Shown here piece after piece: positions 17,006 to 25,597 of a stretch of DNA of 64,000 nt. The stretch covers positions 1,302,001 through 1,366,000 of the forward strand of contig NZ_CP034689.1 in the NCBI RefSeq assembly GCF_003994415.1. The letters run 5' to 3'. The notes beneath the pieces were generated by a model. That model was not told the origin of the DNA. It saw only the letters and a list, made by a program, of their open reading frames with translations, and made no database searches. Within the stretch, counting starts at the first letter, position 1, and each line of letters opens with the position of its first letter. The position numbers and the translations under genes were made by a program. Source of the stretch: Achromobacter spanius. Its GTDB lineage: Bacteria > Pseudomonadota > Gammaproteobacteria > Burkholderiales > Burkholderiaceae_B.

Positions 17006-17215
17006 ATGGGTTCCGTCATGCACTACTCAGAACCTGTTTCTTATTCACTCTGATCAACTTGGTTATCGATCAGAAGGCGCGCATCTTACATGATTTTTTT
17101 GAGCTTGTCATTCAGGTTTGGTACTTGGCCGAACCAGTGGCCAGTGGGCTAAACCCAAACACTCAATCAAGTAATATGAGCGAAGACCGAAACTATAGCA
17201 TAACCCGTAGCACCC

Positions 17216-18262
17216 ATGTCAACACACTCTGCTATCGAAACGGCGCCAAACGCGCTGACTCCCGTTGCCCAAGACCTGAGCCCGCTGAATACGCTGGGAT
17301 TGGCGTCACGAGCCGAAGCATTCGTATCGGTGGACGACGTGTCCCAACTGCCGGCCTTGTCCGACCTGGCGCGGCGTGCGGATAGCCTCTTGGTACTGGG
17401 CGGCGGCAGCAATCTGGTGTTGCCCGAGCGCGTTCCCGGCCTGGTGGCCAAGGTGGCATTCAAGGGCGTGCGCCTGTTGCAGGACCGGTCGGATGCCTGG
17501 CTGGTTGAAGCGGCGGGCGGGGAAAACTGGCACGGCTTTGTCGAGCAATGTGTGGCGCAAGGGTGGGATGGGTTGGAAAACCTGGCGCTGATTCCGGGCA
17601 CGGTTGGGGCAGCGCCGGTGCAGAACATTGGCGCCTACGGGGTCGAATTCGAAGAACGGTTTCACAGCCTGACCGCCTGGGATGTGCCAGCGGGGCGGTT
17701 TGTTGAGATGGGGCCGTCCGACTGCCGTTTTTCGTACCGTGATAGCGCCTTCAAGCACGACGCGCCGGGCCGCTGGGTGATCGTCAGCGTGCGTTTCGCC
17801 TTGCCCCGGCCCTGGCGCCCCATGCTGGGCTATCCCGACCTGCAACGCCACGAGCGGCTTGCCCAGGGTGCGCCCACCGCGCGGGCCATTTTCGATGCGG
17901 TCTGCGAAATTCGCCGCGCGAAGTTGCCCGATCCTACCGTGACCGGCAACGCCGGCAGCTTTTTCAAGAACCCGATTGTTGAAGCCGATGTGCGCGACAG
18001 TCTGGCTCAGCAGTTCCCGGGCTTGGTTTCCTATGCGCAGCCAGACGGCCGCTACAAGCTGGCGGCGGGCTGGCTGATCGACCAATGCGGTTGGAAAGGG
18101 CAGGCGCTGGGTGCGGCCGGCGTGCATGACCGGCAAGCGCTGGTGCTGGTGAACCGAGGCGGCGCCACGGCTGCCGACATCATGGCTTTGGCGCGCGAAA
18201 TTCAAGCGTCGGTGCAGGCGCGTTACGGCGTCAAACTGGAGCCTGAGCCCGTGGTGGTGTAA
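17216..18262 (+). CDS. murB: UDP-N-acetylenolpyruvoylglucosamine reductase
   Basis: FAD-dependent reductase that converts UDP-GlcNAc-enolpyruvate to UDP-MurNAc in cytoplasmic peptidoglycan synthesis. The 348-residue product has the FAD-binding motif LGGGSNLVL near 63, the GTVGAAPVQNIGAYG stretch, the YRDS catalytic-area motif and GNAGSFFKNP with the active-site Ser. The length and C-terminal extension match the E. coli type of the enzyme. About 14 extra N-terminal residues precede the first conserved block, so a later start cannot be excluded. Convergent with dapB across a shared terminator. Confidence 0.97.
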   Translation: MSTHSAIETAPNALTPVAQDLSPLNTLGLASRAEAFVSVDDVSQLPALSDLARRADSLLVLGGGSNLVLPERVPGLVAKVAFKGVRLLQDRSDAWLVEAAGGENWHGFVEQCVAQGWDGLENLALIPGTVGAAPVQNIGAYGVEFEERFHSLTAWDVPAGRFVEMGPSDCRFSYRDSAFKHDAPGRWVIVSVRFALPRPWRPMLGYPDLQRHERLAQGAPTARAIFDAVCEIRRAKLPDPTVTGNAGSFFKNPIVEADVRDSLAQQFPGLVSYAQPDGRYKLAAGWLIDQCGWKGQALGAAGVHDRQALVLVNRGGATAADIMALAREIQASVQARYGVKLEPEPVVV

Positions 18263-18280
18263 GGCAATGCAGCGCGCATG

Positions 18281-18308
18281 AAAAAAGGATCCCGTGGGAT
18301 CCTTTTTT
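18281..18308. terminator. Bidirectional terminator between murB and dapB
   Basis: Palindrome of six A, GGATCCC, one-base centre, GGGATCC and six T. It gives a stem plus T run on both strands and so serves the convergent murB and dapB genes. Confidence 0.93.
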
Positions 18309-18325
18309 CGTTGGCAAAGCCAGGT

Positions 18326-19117
18326 TTACAGCCCCAATACCGACTGCATGTCGTACAGGCCGTTGTGCTTGTCTTCCAGGAAGCGGGCGGCGCGCAGCGC
18401 GCCTTCCGCATAGGTGGCGCGGCTGCCGGAGCGATGCGTGATTTCAATGCGCTCGCCAATGCCGCAGAACGACACAGTGTGGTCGCCCACGATGTCGCCG
18501 CCCCGCAGGACCGAGAAGCCGATGGTGCCGGGCTTGCGCACACCGGTGTCGCCATGGCGGCTCCAGGTGGCCACGTCGGGCAGCGCCACGTCCCAGGCGG
18601 ACGCGATGGTTTCGCCCATCTTCAGCGCGGTGCCCGAGGGCGCATCGACCTTGTTGCGGTGGTGTGCTTCGAATACTTCGACGTCGTAGCCGGAATTCAG
18701 GATGCGAGCAGCCATGTCCAGCAGCTTGAGCGTGGCGTTGACGCCCACGCTCATGTTAGGTGCGAACACGATGGCGATTTTTTGCGCGGCCACTTCGATG
18801 GCGGCGCGGCCATTGTCGTCGAACCCCGTGGTGCCGATGACGGCGCGCGTGCCGTGCTTCACGCAGGCTTGCAGATGTTCGAGCGTGCCTTCGGGCCGCG
18901 TGAAATCGATCAGGCAGTCGGCGTCGGCCAGTGCGTCAAGATTGTCCGTGATCAGCACGCCGGTCTGCTGGCCCAGCGGAGCGCCCGCGTCCTGGCCCAG
19001 TGCGGTGGATCCCTTGCGGTCCAGCGCCACGGCCAATTTCAGGCCGTTGGACTTGAGAATGGCGTCGATCAGCATCTGGCCCATACGGCCGCTTGCGCCG
19101 GCAATTGCAATACGCAT
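18326..19117 (-). CDS. dapB: 4-hydroxy-tetrahydrodipicolinate reductase
   Basis: Reduces the DapA product with NAD(P)H in the lysine/diaminopimelate pathway, in the cytoplasm. The 263-residue product begins with the dinucleotide motif GASGRMG and carries the GTTGF loop and the catalytic HHRNKVDAPSGTA block with its His, Lys and substrate-binding residues. It lies 16 bases downstream of bamE on the same strand, so both are probably co-transcribed. Confidence 0.97.
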   Translation of the reverse strand: MRIAIAGASGRMGQMLIDAILKSNGLKLAVALDRKGSTALGQDAGAPLGQQTGVLITDNLDALADADCLIDFTRPEGTLEHLQACVKHGTRAVIGTTGFDDNGRAAIEVAAQKIAIVFAPNMSVGVNATLKLLDMAARILNSGYDVEVFEAHHRNKVDAPSGTALKMGETIASAWDVALPDVATWSRHGDTGVRKPGTIGFSVLRGGDIVGDHTVSFCGIGERIEITHRSGSRATYAEGALRAARFLEDKHNGLYDMQSVLGL

Positions 19118-19133
19118 GAAAAATCCTTGGAAG

Positions 19134-19676
19134 TTACCGGAGCGGCTCGGGCGCGTTGCCGGGCTGACCGGGGTACTGGTTCAGCGGGCTGACGGGGGCA
19201 TCGGCATCACGCCTTTCCAGATCTTGCTCTTGCTCGACCCGGGCTTCGTCCCGATCCAGGCGTTCGTCCGCTTTTTCGTCGGCGATGCTGCTGGGCGTGT
19301 TCAGTTGATAAGGCTGCAGGTCGGGCTGCTTGTCGCCTTCCCAGCGGGTCAGGCGGTCGTTTTCGAACCAGACGGTGAACTTGCGTTCCCGCGCTTCACC
19401 ATAGCCGGGCTTGTAATAGTAGGGATAGTCCCAGCGGTTGGCGTGCAGCACGCTGGTGAGCGTGGGGCTGCCCAGCGCAAAGCGGACTTGCTCGCGCGTC
19501 ATGCCGGGCTGAAGCAGCGCGACCTGTTCCTGGGTGATCCAGTTGCCTTGCTGGACACCGGCCTTGTAGGGGAAGCCCCACTTGTCCCCCGAGCAGCCGG
19601 CAAGAGCGATGGCCAGGGCGGCAACGGCCAATCCGGTCTTCAGCGAGCGGGAGGGAATTCGTGCAATCATGGACAC
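19134..19676 (-). CDS. bamE: Outer-membrane protein assembly factor BamE
   Basis: Small lipoprotein of the BAM complex that inserts beta-barrel proteins into the outer membrane. The 180-residue product has a lipoprotein signal ending in LAGC (Cys about 28 from the GTG start). The SmpA/BamE fold follows, with GNWITQEQVALLQPGMT and RWDYPYYYKPGYGE. The C-terminus after residue 125 is a charged extension (acidic/Arg-rich, then Pro/Gln) longer than in E. coli. A GTG at 19676 has AGGGG six bases upstream; an ATG two codons in (19670) is the alternative. It is divergent from fur. Confidence 0.92.
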   Translation of the reverse strand: MSMIARIPSRSLKTGLAVAALAIALAGCSGDKWGFPYKAGVQQGNWITQEQVALLQPGMTREQVRFALGSPTLTSVLHANRWDYPYYYKPGYGEARERKFTVWFENDRLTRWEGDKQPDLQPYQLNTPSSIADEKADERLDRDEARVEQEQDLERRDADAPVSPLNQYPGQPGNAPEPLR

Positions 19677-19826
19677 TACGCGCCCCTATTATTTGGAAGC
19701 AGACAAAACCGTTATCATAAAGGTTTCATAAGGATAGTTCCGCGAGGCGGCATGAAATCAGGTGAGCCGGCTCGCGGTGCACCCTTGAACCTGCCCATGC
19801 CTACGCGGACGGAGAGCGATTACACC

Positions 19827-20246
19827 ATGAGCGACCAAAGCGAACTGAAGAACATGGGTTTGAAGGCGACGTTTCCGCGCCTGAAAATTCTTGATATTTT
19901 CCGGAAGTCCGATCTGCGCCACCTCAGCGCCGAAGACGTATACCGTGCGCTGATCGGCGAAAACGTCGAAATCGGTCTGGCGACGGTCTACCGCGTGCTG
20001 ACGCAGTTTGAACAGGCAGGCATCCTGGCTCGCAGCCAGTTCGACAGCGGCAAGGCCGTCTTCGAACTGAACGACGGCGATCACCACGACCACCTGATCT
20101 GCACGAATTGCGGCACGGTCGTCGAGTTCTCGGATCCGGACATCGAGAAGCGCCAGCAAAAGATCGCCAAGGACAACGGCTTCGCGCTGGAAAGCCACGC
20201 GATGGTGTTGTACGGCGTGTGCAGCACTTGCATGAAAGGGCGCTAA
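19827..20246 (+). CDS. fur: Ferric uptake regulator
   Basis: 139-residue iron-responsive repressor. The winged-helix DNA-binding half (1-85) has TFPRLKILDIF and ATVYRVLTQFEQAGIL. The metal-binding half has the diagnostic HHDHLICTNCG motif and a second Cys pair (CSTC) near the C-terminus. Translation starts at ATG 19827; in-frame codons further upstream lie across the divergent bamE promoter region and are not coding. The gap to bamE (19677-19826) holds two near-copies of TCATAAAGG/TCATAAGGA around 19715-19735, but I saw no convincing Fur box. Confidence 0.97.
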   Translation: MSDQSELKNMGLKATFPRLKILDIFRKSDLRHLSAEDVYRALIGENVEIGLATVYRVLTQFEQAGILARSQFDSGKAVFELNDGDHHDHLICTNCGTVVEFSDPDIEKRQQKIAKDNGFALESHAMVLYGVCSTCMKGR

Positions 20247-20302
20247 ACCGCTAGCGTCCGCCCCACGGTCTGTGGCCGCGCTCGCTGCGGGCCAGTGAGA
20301 TC

Positions 20303-20334
20303 AAAAGCCCCTTTTATAAGAAGGGGCTTTTTTT
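20303..20334. terminator. Bidirectional terminator between fur and recN
   Basis: Seven-base perfect stem GCCCCTT/AAGGGGC with seven-base loop, flanked by four A on the left and seven T on the right. The T run serves fur; the A run could help termination of recN from the other strand. Confidence 0.9.
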
Positions 20335-20357
20335 CGTGCGCTTGAACCGGCGTGGGG

Positions 20358-22019
20358 TCAGCTCGCGGGTTGGCCGAAGCCTTGCAGCATTTCGCGGGCA
20401 TGTTCGCGCGTCGTGGCGGTGAGCTTGATGCCGCCCAGCATGCGGGCAATTTCCTCGACACGCGCCGCGGCGTCCAGCTCTTCGATGCTGGAGCGCGTGG
20501 TGCCGCGCGATTCCGCCTTGCTGACCAGGAACTGGTTGTTGGCGCACGCCGCCACCTGGGGCAGGTGGGTGACGCATAACACTTGATGGCGCTCGCCCAG
20601 TTCGCGCAATAGTTTGCCCACGGCTTCGGCCACCGCGCCGCCCACGCCGCTGTCGACTTCGTCGAAGATCAACGTAGGCACGCGCGCCGCGCGGCTGGCG
20701 ATAACGGACAGCGCCAGGGAAATGCGTGACAACTCGCCGCCCGAGGCCACTTTGGCCAAGGGGCGCGGGGTGGTGCCGGCGTGGCCGGCCACCAGGAATT
20801 CGACCTGCTCGTTGCCGTGCGCGGACGGCGCGCCGGGCGCAAGCGTCGGTTCAAACTTGCCGCCTTGCATGGCCAGCGTCTGCATGGCCTGCGTCACCTG
20901 TTTGCCGAGGTCTTTGGCGACCTTGCGGCGGGCCGTCGTCAGCTTGGCAGCGGCGGCGTCGTATTGCGTCTGGGCGGCAGCCGACTGGGCGCGCAGCGCG
21001 TCGATGTCGCCCGCTGCTTGCAGCGCAGCCAGTTCGGCATGCAGGGAATCGCGCAGTTCGCACAGCGCGTCGGGCTCGACACGGAATTTCCGTGCGGTTT
21101 CAAACACCAGGCCCAGGCGCGCTTCCACATCGGCCAGCCGTTTGGGGTCGAGGTCGACCCGGCTGACATAGTTGTTCAAGTCGGACACGGCTTCGCTGAT
21201 GGCGATGCGGGCGGACTCCAGCTCGTCATACACCCCTTGCAGGCCGGGATCGTGCCGCAACATTTGCTGAATGCGGTGATTGGCGGCGGTAACGCGGTGG
21301 TGCGCGGAATCGCCTTCGCCGTCCAGCCCTTCCAGGATCTGCGAGGCACCATCCAGCAGCGACTGGGAATGCGACAGCCGCGTGTGTTCGGATTGCAGGG
21401 CGTCCCATTCGTCCGGCCCCAGCGCCAATTGGTCCAGCTCATCAACCTGCCATTGCAGGCGGTCGCGTTCGTTCGCCAGGCTGGCGGCGTCTTTTTCGGC
21501 GGCTTCCAATTGGCGTGCCAGCGCGCGCCATTGCTTCCAGGCCTGACCCACGGCCTGGCGCAGATCGCCGTGGCCGCCGTGGGCATCAAGCAGGTCGCGC
21601 TGAGCGTCGGGGCGCATCAGGCTTTGATGGGCGTGCTGGCCGTGAATGTCGACCAGGCTGTCGCCCAGCTCGCGCAATTGCCCCACGGTGGCCGGCGTGC
21701 CGTTGATATAGGCGCGGCTGCGGCCCTGAGCATCGATGACACGGCGCAGCGACAGTTCATCGTCGGCGTCTATTTCGCGTTCGGCCAGCCAGTTGTGCAG
21801 GGATTTGGGGGTATCGAACACCGCGGTGATGTCGGCGCGCGGCGCGCCTTCGCGCAGCATGCTGGCGTCGCCGCGTTCGCCAAGCGCCAGCGCCAGGGCG
21901 TCCACCAGGATGGATTTGCCGGCGCCGGTCTCGCCGGAGAATACGGTAAAGCCGGGTCCGAAATGGATCTCGGTTTGCTCAACAATGACGAAGTCGCGGA
22001 TATGCAGGGTGCGCAGCAT
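20358..22019 (-). CDS. recN: DNA repair protein RecN
   Basis: SMC-like ATPase that acts in recombinational repair of double-strand breaks. The 553-residue length is typical. It opens with MLRTLHIRDFVIVEQ, has Walker A GETGAGKS near 30-37, a long central coiled coil (about 150-400), the ABC signature region (ASGGELSR) and Walker B LIFDEVDSGVGG. It starts 13 bases after the nadK stop on the same strand, so nadK-recN form an operon, an arrangement common in proteobacteria. Confidence 0.97.
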   Translation of the reverse strand: MLRTLHIRDFVIVEQTEIHFGPGFTVFSGETGAGKSILVDALALALGERGDASMLREGAPRADITAVFDTPKSLHNWLAEREIDADDELSLRRVIDAQGRSRAYINGTPATVGQLRELGDSLVDIHGQHAHQSLMRPDAQRDLLDAHGGHGDLRQAVGQAWKQWRALARQLEAAEKDAASLANERDRLQWQVDELDQLALGPDEWDALQSEHTRLSHSQSLLDGASQILEGLDGEGDSAHHRVTAANHRIQQMLRHDPGLQGVYDELESARIAISEAVSDLNNYVSRVDLDPKRLADVEARLGLVFETARKFRVEPDALCELRDSLHAELAALQAAGDIDALRAQSAAAQTQYDAAAAKLTTARRKVAKDLGKQVTQAMQTLAMQGGKFEPTLAPGAPSAHGNEQVEFLVAGHAGTTPRPLAKVASGGELSRISLALSVIASRAARVPTLIFDEVDSGVGGAVAEAVGKLLRELGERHQVLCVTHLPQVAACANNQFLVSKAESRGTTRSSIEELDAAARVEEIARMLGGIKLTATTREHAREMLQGFGQPAS

Positions 22020-22032
22020 GTCGGGGCGCTTA

Positions 22033-22932
22033 CTACTCTACGTTGTCGGTGGCTTGGGGCATCAGGTTCCAGTGCAGCTTGCGGCGCAGGGTGGAAAAGA
22101 AGCTGTAGCCCTCGGGGTGCACGAAGCGGATGGTGTGCGGCGCGCGCTGCACGACGATACGGTCGCCGGGCTGCAGGTCTGACCAGGTCTGCATGTCGAA
22201 ATGCACGCTGGCGCCAACTTCCACGCGGCCCATCGCGGTCAGCGTCATGTTCAGCACCCCGGTGTCGGGAATGACGATAGGGCGGTTCGACAGCGTTTGC
22301 GGCGCCACGGGCACCAATACCATGGCGTTCAAGCCGGGGTGCAGGATGGGGCCGTTGGCAGACAATGCATACGCCGTGGAGCCGGTGGGCGTGGCGATGA
22401 TCAGGCCGTCGGCGCGCTGCGTATACATGAAAGCGCCGTCCAGTTCGACGCGCACTTCAATCATGCCGCCGCGTCCGGCGCGGTTCAGCACGACGTCGTT
22501 GAGCGCCGACGCGGAATACATTTTCTGGTCGCCGCGCCACACGCTGCCTTCGAGCAGCATGCGTTCTTCGATCTGGAAGCTGCCTTCCAGCACCCGGGCC
22601 AGAGCGCCGTGCGCGTCCTGCAAGGGAATATCCGTGATGAAGCCGAGCCGCCCATGGTTGATGCCCACCAGCGGCACACCGTAAGGCGCCAGATGCCGGC
22701 CCGCGCCCAGCACGGTGCCGTCGCCACCCATCACGACGGCCAGCGACGCATTCTGGCCAATCTCTTCAAGGGTAGCCACCGGGTATTCGGTCAGGCCCGT
22801 GTTGCGGGCAGTGTCCGCGTCGATGAGCACCTGCCTGCCCGCTTGCGTCAGCGCGTGCGCAAGGGCTCTTAGCGGGGTGTCCAGGCCGGTGTCCTGGTAT
22901 CTGCCGATCAGGGCGACGGTAGGAAAATGCAT
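22033..22932 (-). CDS. nadK: NAD kinase
   Basis: Cytoplasmic enzyme that phosphorylates NAD to NADP. The 299-residue product has the GGDGT motif, GINHGRLGFIT, NDVVLNR and the second Gly-rich block TPTGSTAYALSANGP, all hallmarks of the family. ATG at 22932 (MHFPTVALIG) is preferred over an in-frame ATG 13 codons upstream, because family members begin with this strand. It is divergent from hrcA across about 140 bases and is followed by recN. Confidence 0.96.
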   Translation of the reverse strand: MHFPTVALIGRYQDTGLDTPLRALAHALTQAGRQVLIDADTARNTGLTEYPVATLEEIGQNASLAVVMGGDGTVLGAGRHLAPYGVPLVGINHGRLGFITDIPLQDAHGALARVLEGSFQIEERMLLEGSVWRGDQKMYSASALNDVVLNRAGRGGMIEVRVELDGAFMYTQRADGLIIATPTGSTAYALSANGPILHPGLNAMVLVPVAPQTLSNRPIVIPDTGVLNMTLTAMGRVEVGASVHFDMQTWSDLQPGDRIVVQRAPHTIRFVHPEGYSFFSTLRRKLHWNLMPQATDNVE

Positions 22933-23073
22933 GGATGCGGGCGTATCAAAAGGGCGGGACCCGAAGGTCAAAACCTGCCCGGAATGGGCCGATTAGCCGA
23001 TTATATGGGGCCGCATATCGGCTTGCGGGACAAAAATCGCCTTAATTGGAAAAGATTCCCTAAAATAGCTGCT

Positions 23074-24078
23074 ATGGATGACCGCGCACGCGCACTACTG
23101 AAAGCGTTGATAGAACGCTATATCGCCGATGGGCAGCCTGTCGGCTCGCGGACGCTATCGAAAGTCTTCGATTTGTCCCCAGCCACCATCCGCAACGTCA
23201 TGGCGGATCTGGAAGAGTTGGGGCTGATCCATAGCCCGCACACCTCCGCCGGCCGCGTTCCCACGCCGCGGGGCTATCGCATGTTCGTCGATTCCCTGCT
23301 GGCGGTTCAGCAATATCAACTGCAGCCCCACAACATCGGCGAGATGCTCTCAGCCGCGGAACCCACCCGTGCCGTCAATGCCGCTGCCGCCTTGTTGTCG
23401 AACCTGACGCAGTTCGCTGGCGTGGTGCTGACGCCCAAGCGCGCCCAGGTGTTTCGCCAGATTGAATTCATCCGTCTGTCCGACAAGCGCGTGCTGCTGA
23501 TCATCGTCACGCCAGACGGCGACGTCCAGAACCGCATTCTGTTCGTACAGCGCGACTACGCCGAAGCCGAATTGCTGGAAGCCGGCAATTTCTTCAACAT
23601 GCATTTCGCGGGCAAGTCCTTCAACGCGGTGCGCCAGACGCTTTCCACGGAGTTGGCCCAATTGCGTGAAGACATCTCGCGCCTGATGCAAGCGGCGGTC
23701 GAGGCCAGCGCCGAAGCCGCCGAGGACGGCGACGCCATGGTGATTTCCGGCGAGCGCAAGCTGCTGGACGTGACCGACATTGCGTCCGACATGGATCGCC
23801 TGCGCAAGATGTTCTCGCTGTTCGAAAAAAAGACCGATCTGCTGCAACTGCTGGACGTATCGAGTCGTGCGCAGGGCGTGCAGATCTATATTGGTGGCGA
23901 TTCCCAACTGGTGCCGATGGAAGAGGTTTCTGTCATCACGGCGCCTTACGGCGTGGACGGCAAGGTGGTGGGCACGCTGGGAGTCATCGGCCCGACCCGC
24001 ATGGCGTACGAGCGCGTGATTCCCATTGTGGACATTACGGCTCGCTTGCTGTCCAACGCCCTTAGCCACAATCAGTAG
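23074..24078 (+). CDS. hrcA: Heat-inducible transcription repressor HrcA
   Basis: 334-residue repressor that normally binds the CIRCE element upstream of groE and sometimes dnaK operons. It has the N-terminal winged helix (SPATIRNVMADLEELGLI, HTSAGRVPTPRGYR), the insert domain and the GAF-like C-terminal part ending TARLLSNAL. An ATG at 23074 is used; earlier in-frame codons lie in the promoter region. A 7-bp inverted repeat (22995-23001 with 23017-23023) lies upstream but does not match CIRCE. I saw no CIRCE near grpE or dnaK in this window. Confidence 0.96.
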   Translation: MDDRARALLKALIERYIADGQPVGSRTLSKVFDLSPATIRNVMADLEELGLIHSPHTSAGRVPTPRGYRMFVDSLLAVQQYQLQPHNIGEMLSAAEPTRAVNAAAALLSNLTQFAGVVLTPKRAQVFRQIEFIRLSDKRVLLIIVTPDGDVQNRILFVQRDYAEAELLEAGNFFNMHFAGKSFNAVRQTLSTELAQLREDISRLMQAAVEASAEAAEDGDAMVISGERKLLDVTDIASDMDRLRKMFSLFEKKTDLLQLLDVSSRAQGVQIYIGGDSQLVPMEEVSVITAPYGVDGKVVGTLGVIGPTRMAYERVIPIVDITARLLSNALSHNQ

Positions 24079-24095
24079 TTCCATTCAAAGCTGCA

Positions 24096-24111
24096 TCCTC
24101 CTTTCGGAGGA
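24096..24111 (+). other. Small hairpin overlapping an upstream GGAGGA before hemH
   Basis: TCCTCC pairs perfectly with GGAGGA across a TTTC loop. The GGAGGA is too far from the hemH GTG at 24124 to act as its ribosome site; GGGGAG at 24113-24118 is better placed. The hairpin might stabilise the mRNA or be fortuitous. Confidence 0.4.
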
Positions 24112-24123
24112 AGGGGAGTTTTT

Positions 24124-25248
24124 GTGTTTCTTCGCCTGTTCAAGTATTTGTGGCCTGAACGCTACCTGCCGGAAACTGAGCAGGACGACCCCTTCAATGA
24201 AGACCCGCCTGCGCGCGCACCGAGCAAGGTCGGCGTGCTGCTGGTCAATCTTGGCACGCCGGATACGCCGGATATCCCGGGCATCCGCAAATACCTGGGT
24301 GAATTCCTGTCTGACCCGCGCGTCATTGAAATCCCCCGTTATCTCTGGAAGCCCATCCTGCACGGGCTGGTGCTGACCTTGCGGCCCAAGAAGCTCGCGC
24401 CGCGCTATGCCGGCGTCTGGCTGAAAGACGGTTCGCCGCTTATGGTCTACAGCCGGCGGCAGACGGACGGTGTGCGTGCCGCGCTGGAAGTGGCGGGCAT
24501 CGACGCCGTGGTCGAACTGGGCATGCGTTACGGCAACCCGTCCATTCCGGACGCAATCTCTCGCCTGCGGGCAGCCGGTTGCGAGCGCATTCTGACCGTG
24601 CCGCTATACCCGCAATACGCCGCCAGCACCACGGCCACCGTGGTTGACGCCGTGACCCGGCATGCCGCGCGTCTGCGCGACCAGCCCGAACTACGCTTTA
24701 CCAAGCGGTTTCACGAAGACCCGCTCTGGCTGGACCCGCTGGCTGCCCGCATCGAAGCCTTCTGGCGCGACCACGGCAAGCCGCAGAAGCTGGTGATGAG
24801 CTTCCACGGTTTGCCGCGTTATTCCATTGAACTGGGAGACCCGTATTACCGCGATTGCATGGAATCGGCGCGCCTGCTGTCGCAGCGCCTGTCCCTGCCG
24901 CGCGAGCAGATTGAAGTGACCTTCCAGAGCCGCTTCGGCACGGCCCGTTGGCTCGAACCCTATACAGAGCCAACGCTCAAGGCCTTGGCCGCTTCGGGGG
25001 TCACCGAGGTGGATGTGGTGTGCCCGGGATTTGTGGCAGACTGTCTGGAAACCCTGGAAGAGATCAGCCTGGAATGCCGGGACGCCTTTATCGAGGCGGG
25101 CGGCAAGCAGTTTCGTTACATCCCAGCGCTGAACGATGATCCCGCGTGGATCGCCGGCTTGGCCGCCTTGGTGGAACGAAACTTGCAGGGCTGGCCGTTG
25201 AAGATCCAGGTCAACACGGACTTGAAGGAGAAGGCGCATGCACCATGA
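24124..25248 (+). CDS. hemH: Ferrochelatase
   Basis: Inserts ferrous iron into protoporphyrin IX in the last step of haem synthesis, at the inner face of the cytoplasmic membrane. The 374-residue product begins with GTG. It has VLLVNLGTPDTP near 38, YPQYAASTT, the active-site His in SFHGLPRYS, FQSRFG and the metal-site region VVCPGFVADCLETLEEI. GGGGAG is five bases before the GTG. The gene overlaps the next small gene by 11 bases. There is an N-terminal extension of about 35 residues before the first conserved strand. Confidence 0.96.
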   Translation: MFLRLFKYLWPERYLPETEQDDPFNEDPPARAPSKVGVLLVNLGTPDTPDIPGIRKYLGEFLSDPRVIEIPRYLWKPILHGLVLTLRPKKLAPRYAGVWLKDGSPLMVYSRRQTDGVRAALEVAGIDAVVELGMRYGNPSIPDAISRLRAAGCERILTVPLYPQYAASTTATVVDAVTRHAARLRDQPELRFTKRFHEDPLWLDPLAARIEAFWRDHGKPQKLVMSFHGLPRYSIELGDPYYRDCMESARLLSQRLSLPREQIEVTFQSRFGTARWLEPYTEPTLKALAASGVTEVDVVCPGFVADCLETLEEISLECRDAFIEAGGKQFRYIPALNDDPAWIAGLAALVERNLQGWPLKIQVNTDLKEKAHAP

Positions 25249-25474
25249 TCCCAAGAGCGGCAAGGATGTAAAAAAGGGGACGGTCGCGACCCCGGTGGAC
25301 GAGGATCAGGTCGAGCACGACCTGGACGAAGCGCTGGCGGAAACCTTCCCGGCCAGCGACCCTATCGCGATCCGGCCTGATCCGGACGAAGACGACAAGC
25401 AGGTTGACCGCGCGCTGAAGGAAAGCTTTCCGGCCAGCGATCCGGTTGCGCCCGCGCAGCCCCACAAAAAGTAA
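25238..25474 (+). CDS. Small acidic protein with two FPASDP repeats
   Basis: 78-residue protein, highly charged, with no signal peptide or membrane helix. It contains two related units: LDEALAETFPASDPIAI (about 28-44) and VDRALKESFPASDPVAP (about 56-72). The ESFPASDP motif recurs at the ends of many small uncharacterised proteobacterial proteins, as I recall, but no function is known to me. The start lies inside hemH with GGAG a few bases upstream, so translation is coupled. A 22-bp palindrome and the sigma-32 promoter of grpE follow it. Confidence 0.8.
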   Translation: MHHDPKSGKDVKKGTVATPVDEDQVEHDLDEALAETFPASDPIAIRPDPDEDDKQVDRALKESFPASDPVAPAQPHKK

Positions 25475-25482
25475 GCGGCCCA

Positions 25483-25504
25483 GCCCGCCCAGGCCTGGGC
25501 GGGC
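25483..25504. other. 22-bp perfect palindrome downstream of the FPASDP gene
   Basis: GCCCGCCCAGG followed directly by its reverse complement. It lacks a T run. It could fold as a stem that slows read-through from hemH into grpE, or serve as a protein-binding site; it lies 30 bases before the grpE promoter. Confidence 0.6.
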
Positions 25505-25533
25505 ACCGTCAGGGAATATTTCGCTTTCCCGGG

Positions 25534-25560
25534 CTTGAAATAGGGGTATTGGCCCCCATT
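25534..25560 (+). promoter_or_regulatory. Sigma-32-type heat-shock promoter of grpE
   Basis: CTTGAAA (25534-25540) and CCCCATT (25554-25560) separated by 13 bases, a near-perfect match to the RpoH consensus. The grpE ATG is 38 bases further on, which rules out the in-frame ATG at 25562 and supports the start at 25598. Confidence 0.85.
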
Positions 25561-25597
25561 CATGTCTGCGAAAGCCATTCTTTTTGGAGGATTCCCC

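Noticed and set aside
16930..17215. Integration site at tRNA-Gly
   Set aside because: No integrase gene and no duplicated tRNA end were seen near it; flanking genes are ordinary.
18702..19826. Extended frame upstream of fur
   Set aside because: It runs antisense through dapB and bamE and their promoter region; Fur homologues start at 19827.
22990..23030. Possible CIRCE element upstream of hrcA
   Set aside because: The inverted repeat AGCCGAT/ATCGGCT does not match the CIRCE consensus in sequence or spacing.
24096..24111. RNA thermometer hiding the hemH ribosome site
   Set aside because: The paired GGAGGA is too far from the GTG, and an unpaired GGGGAG is better placed.
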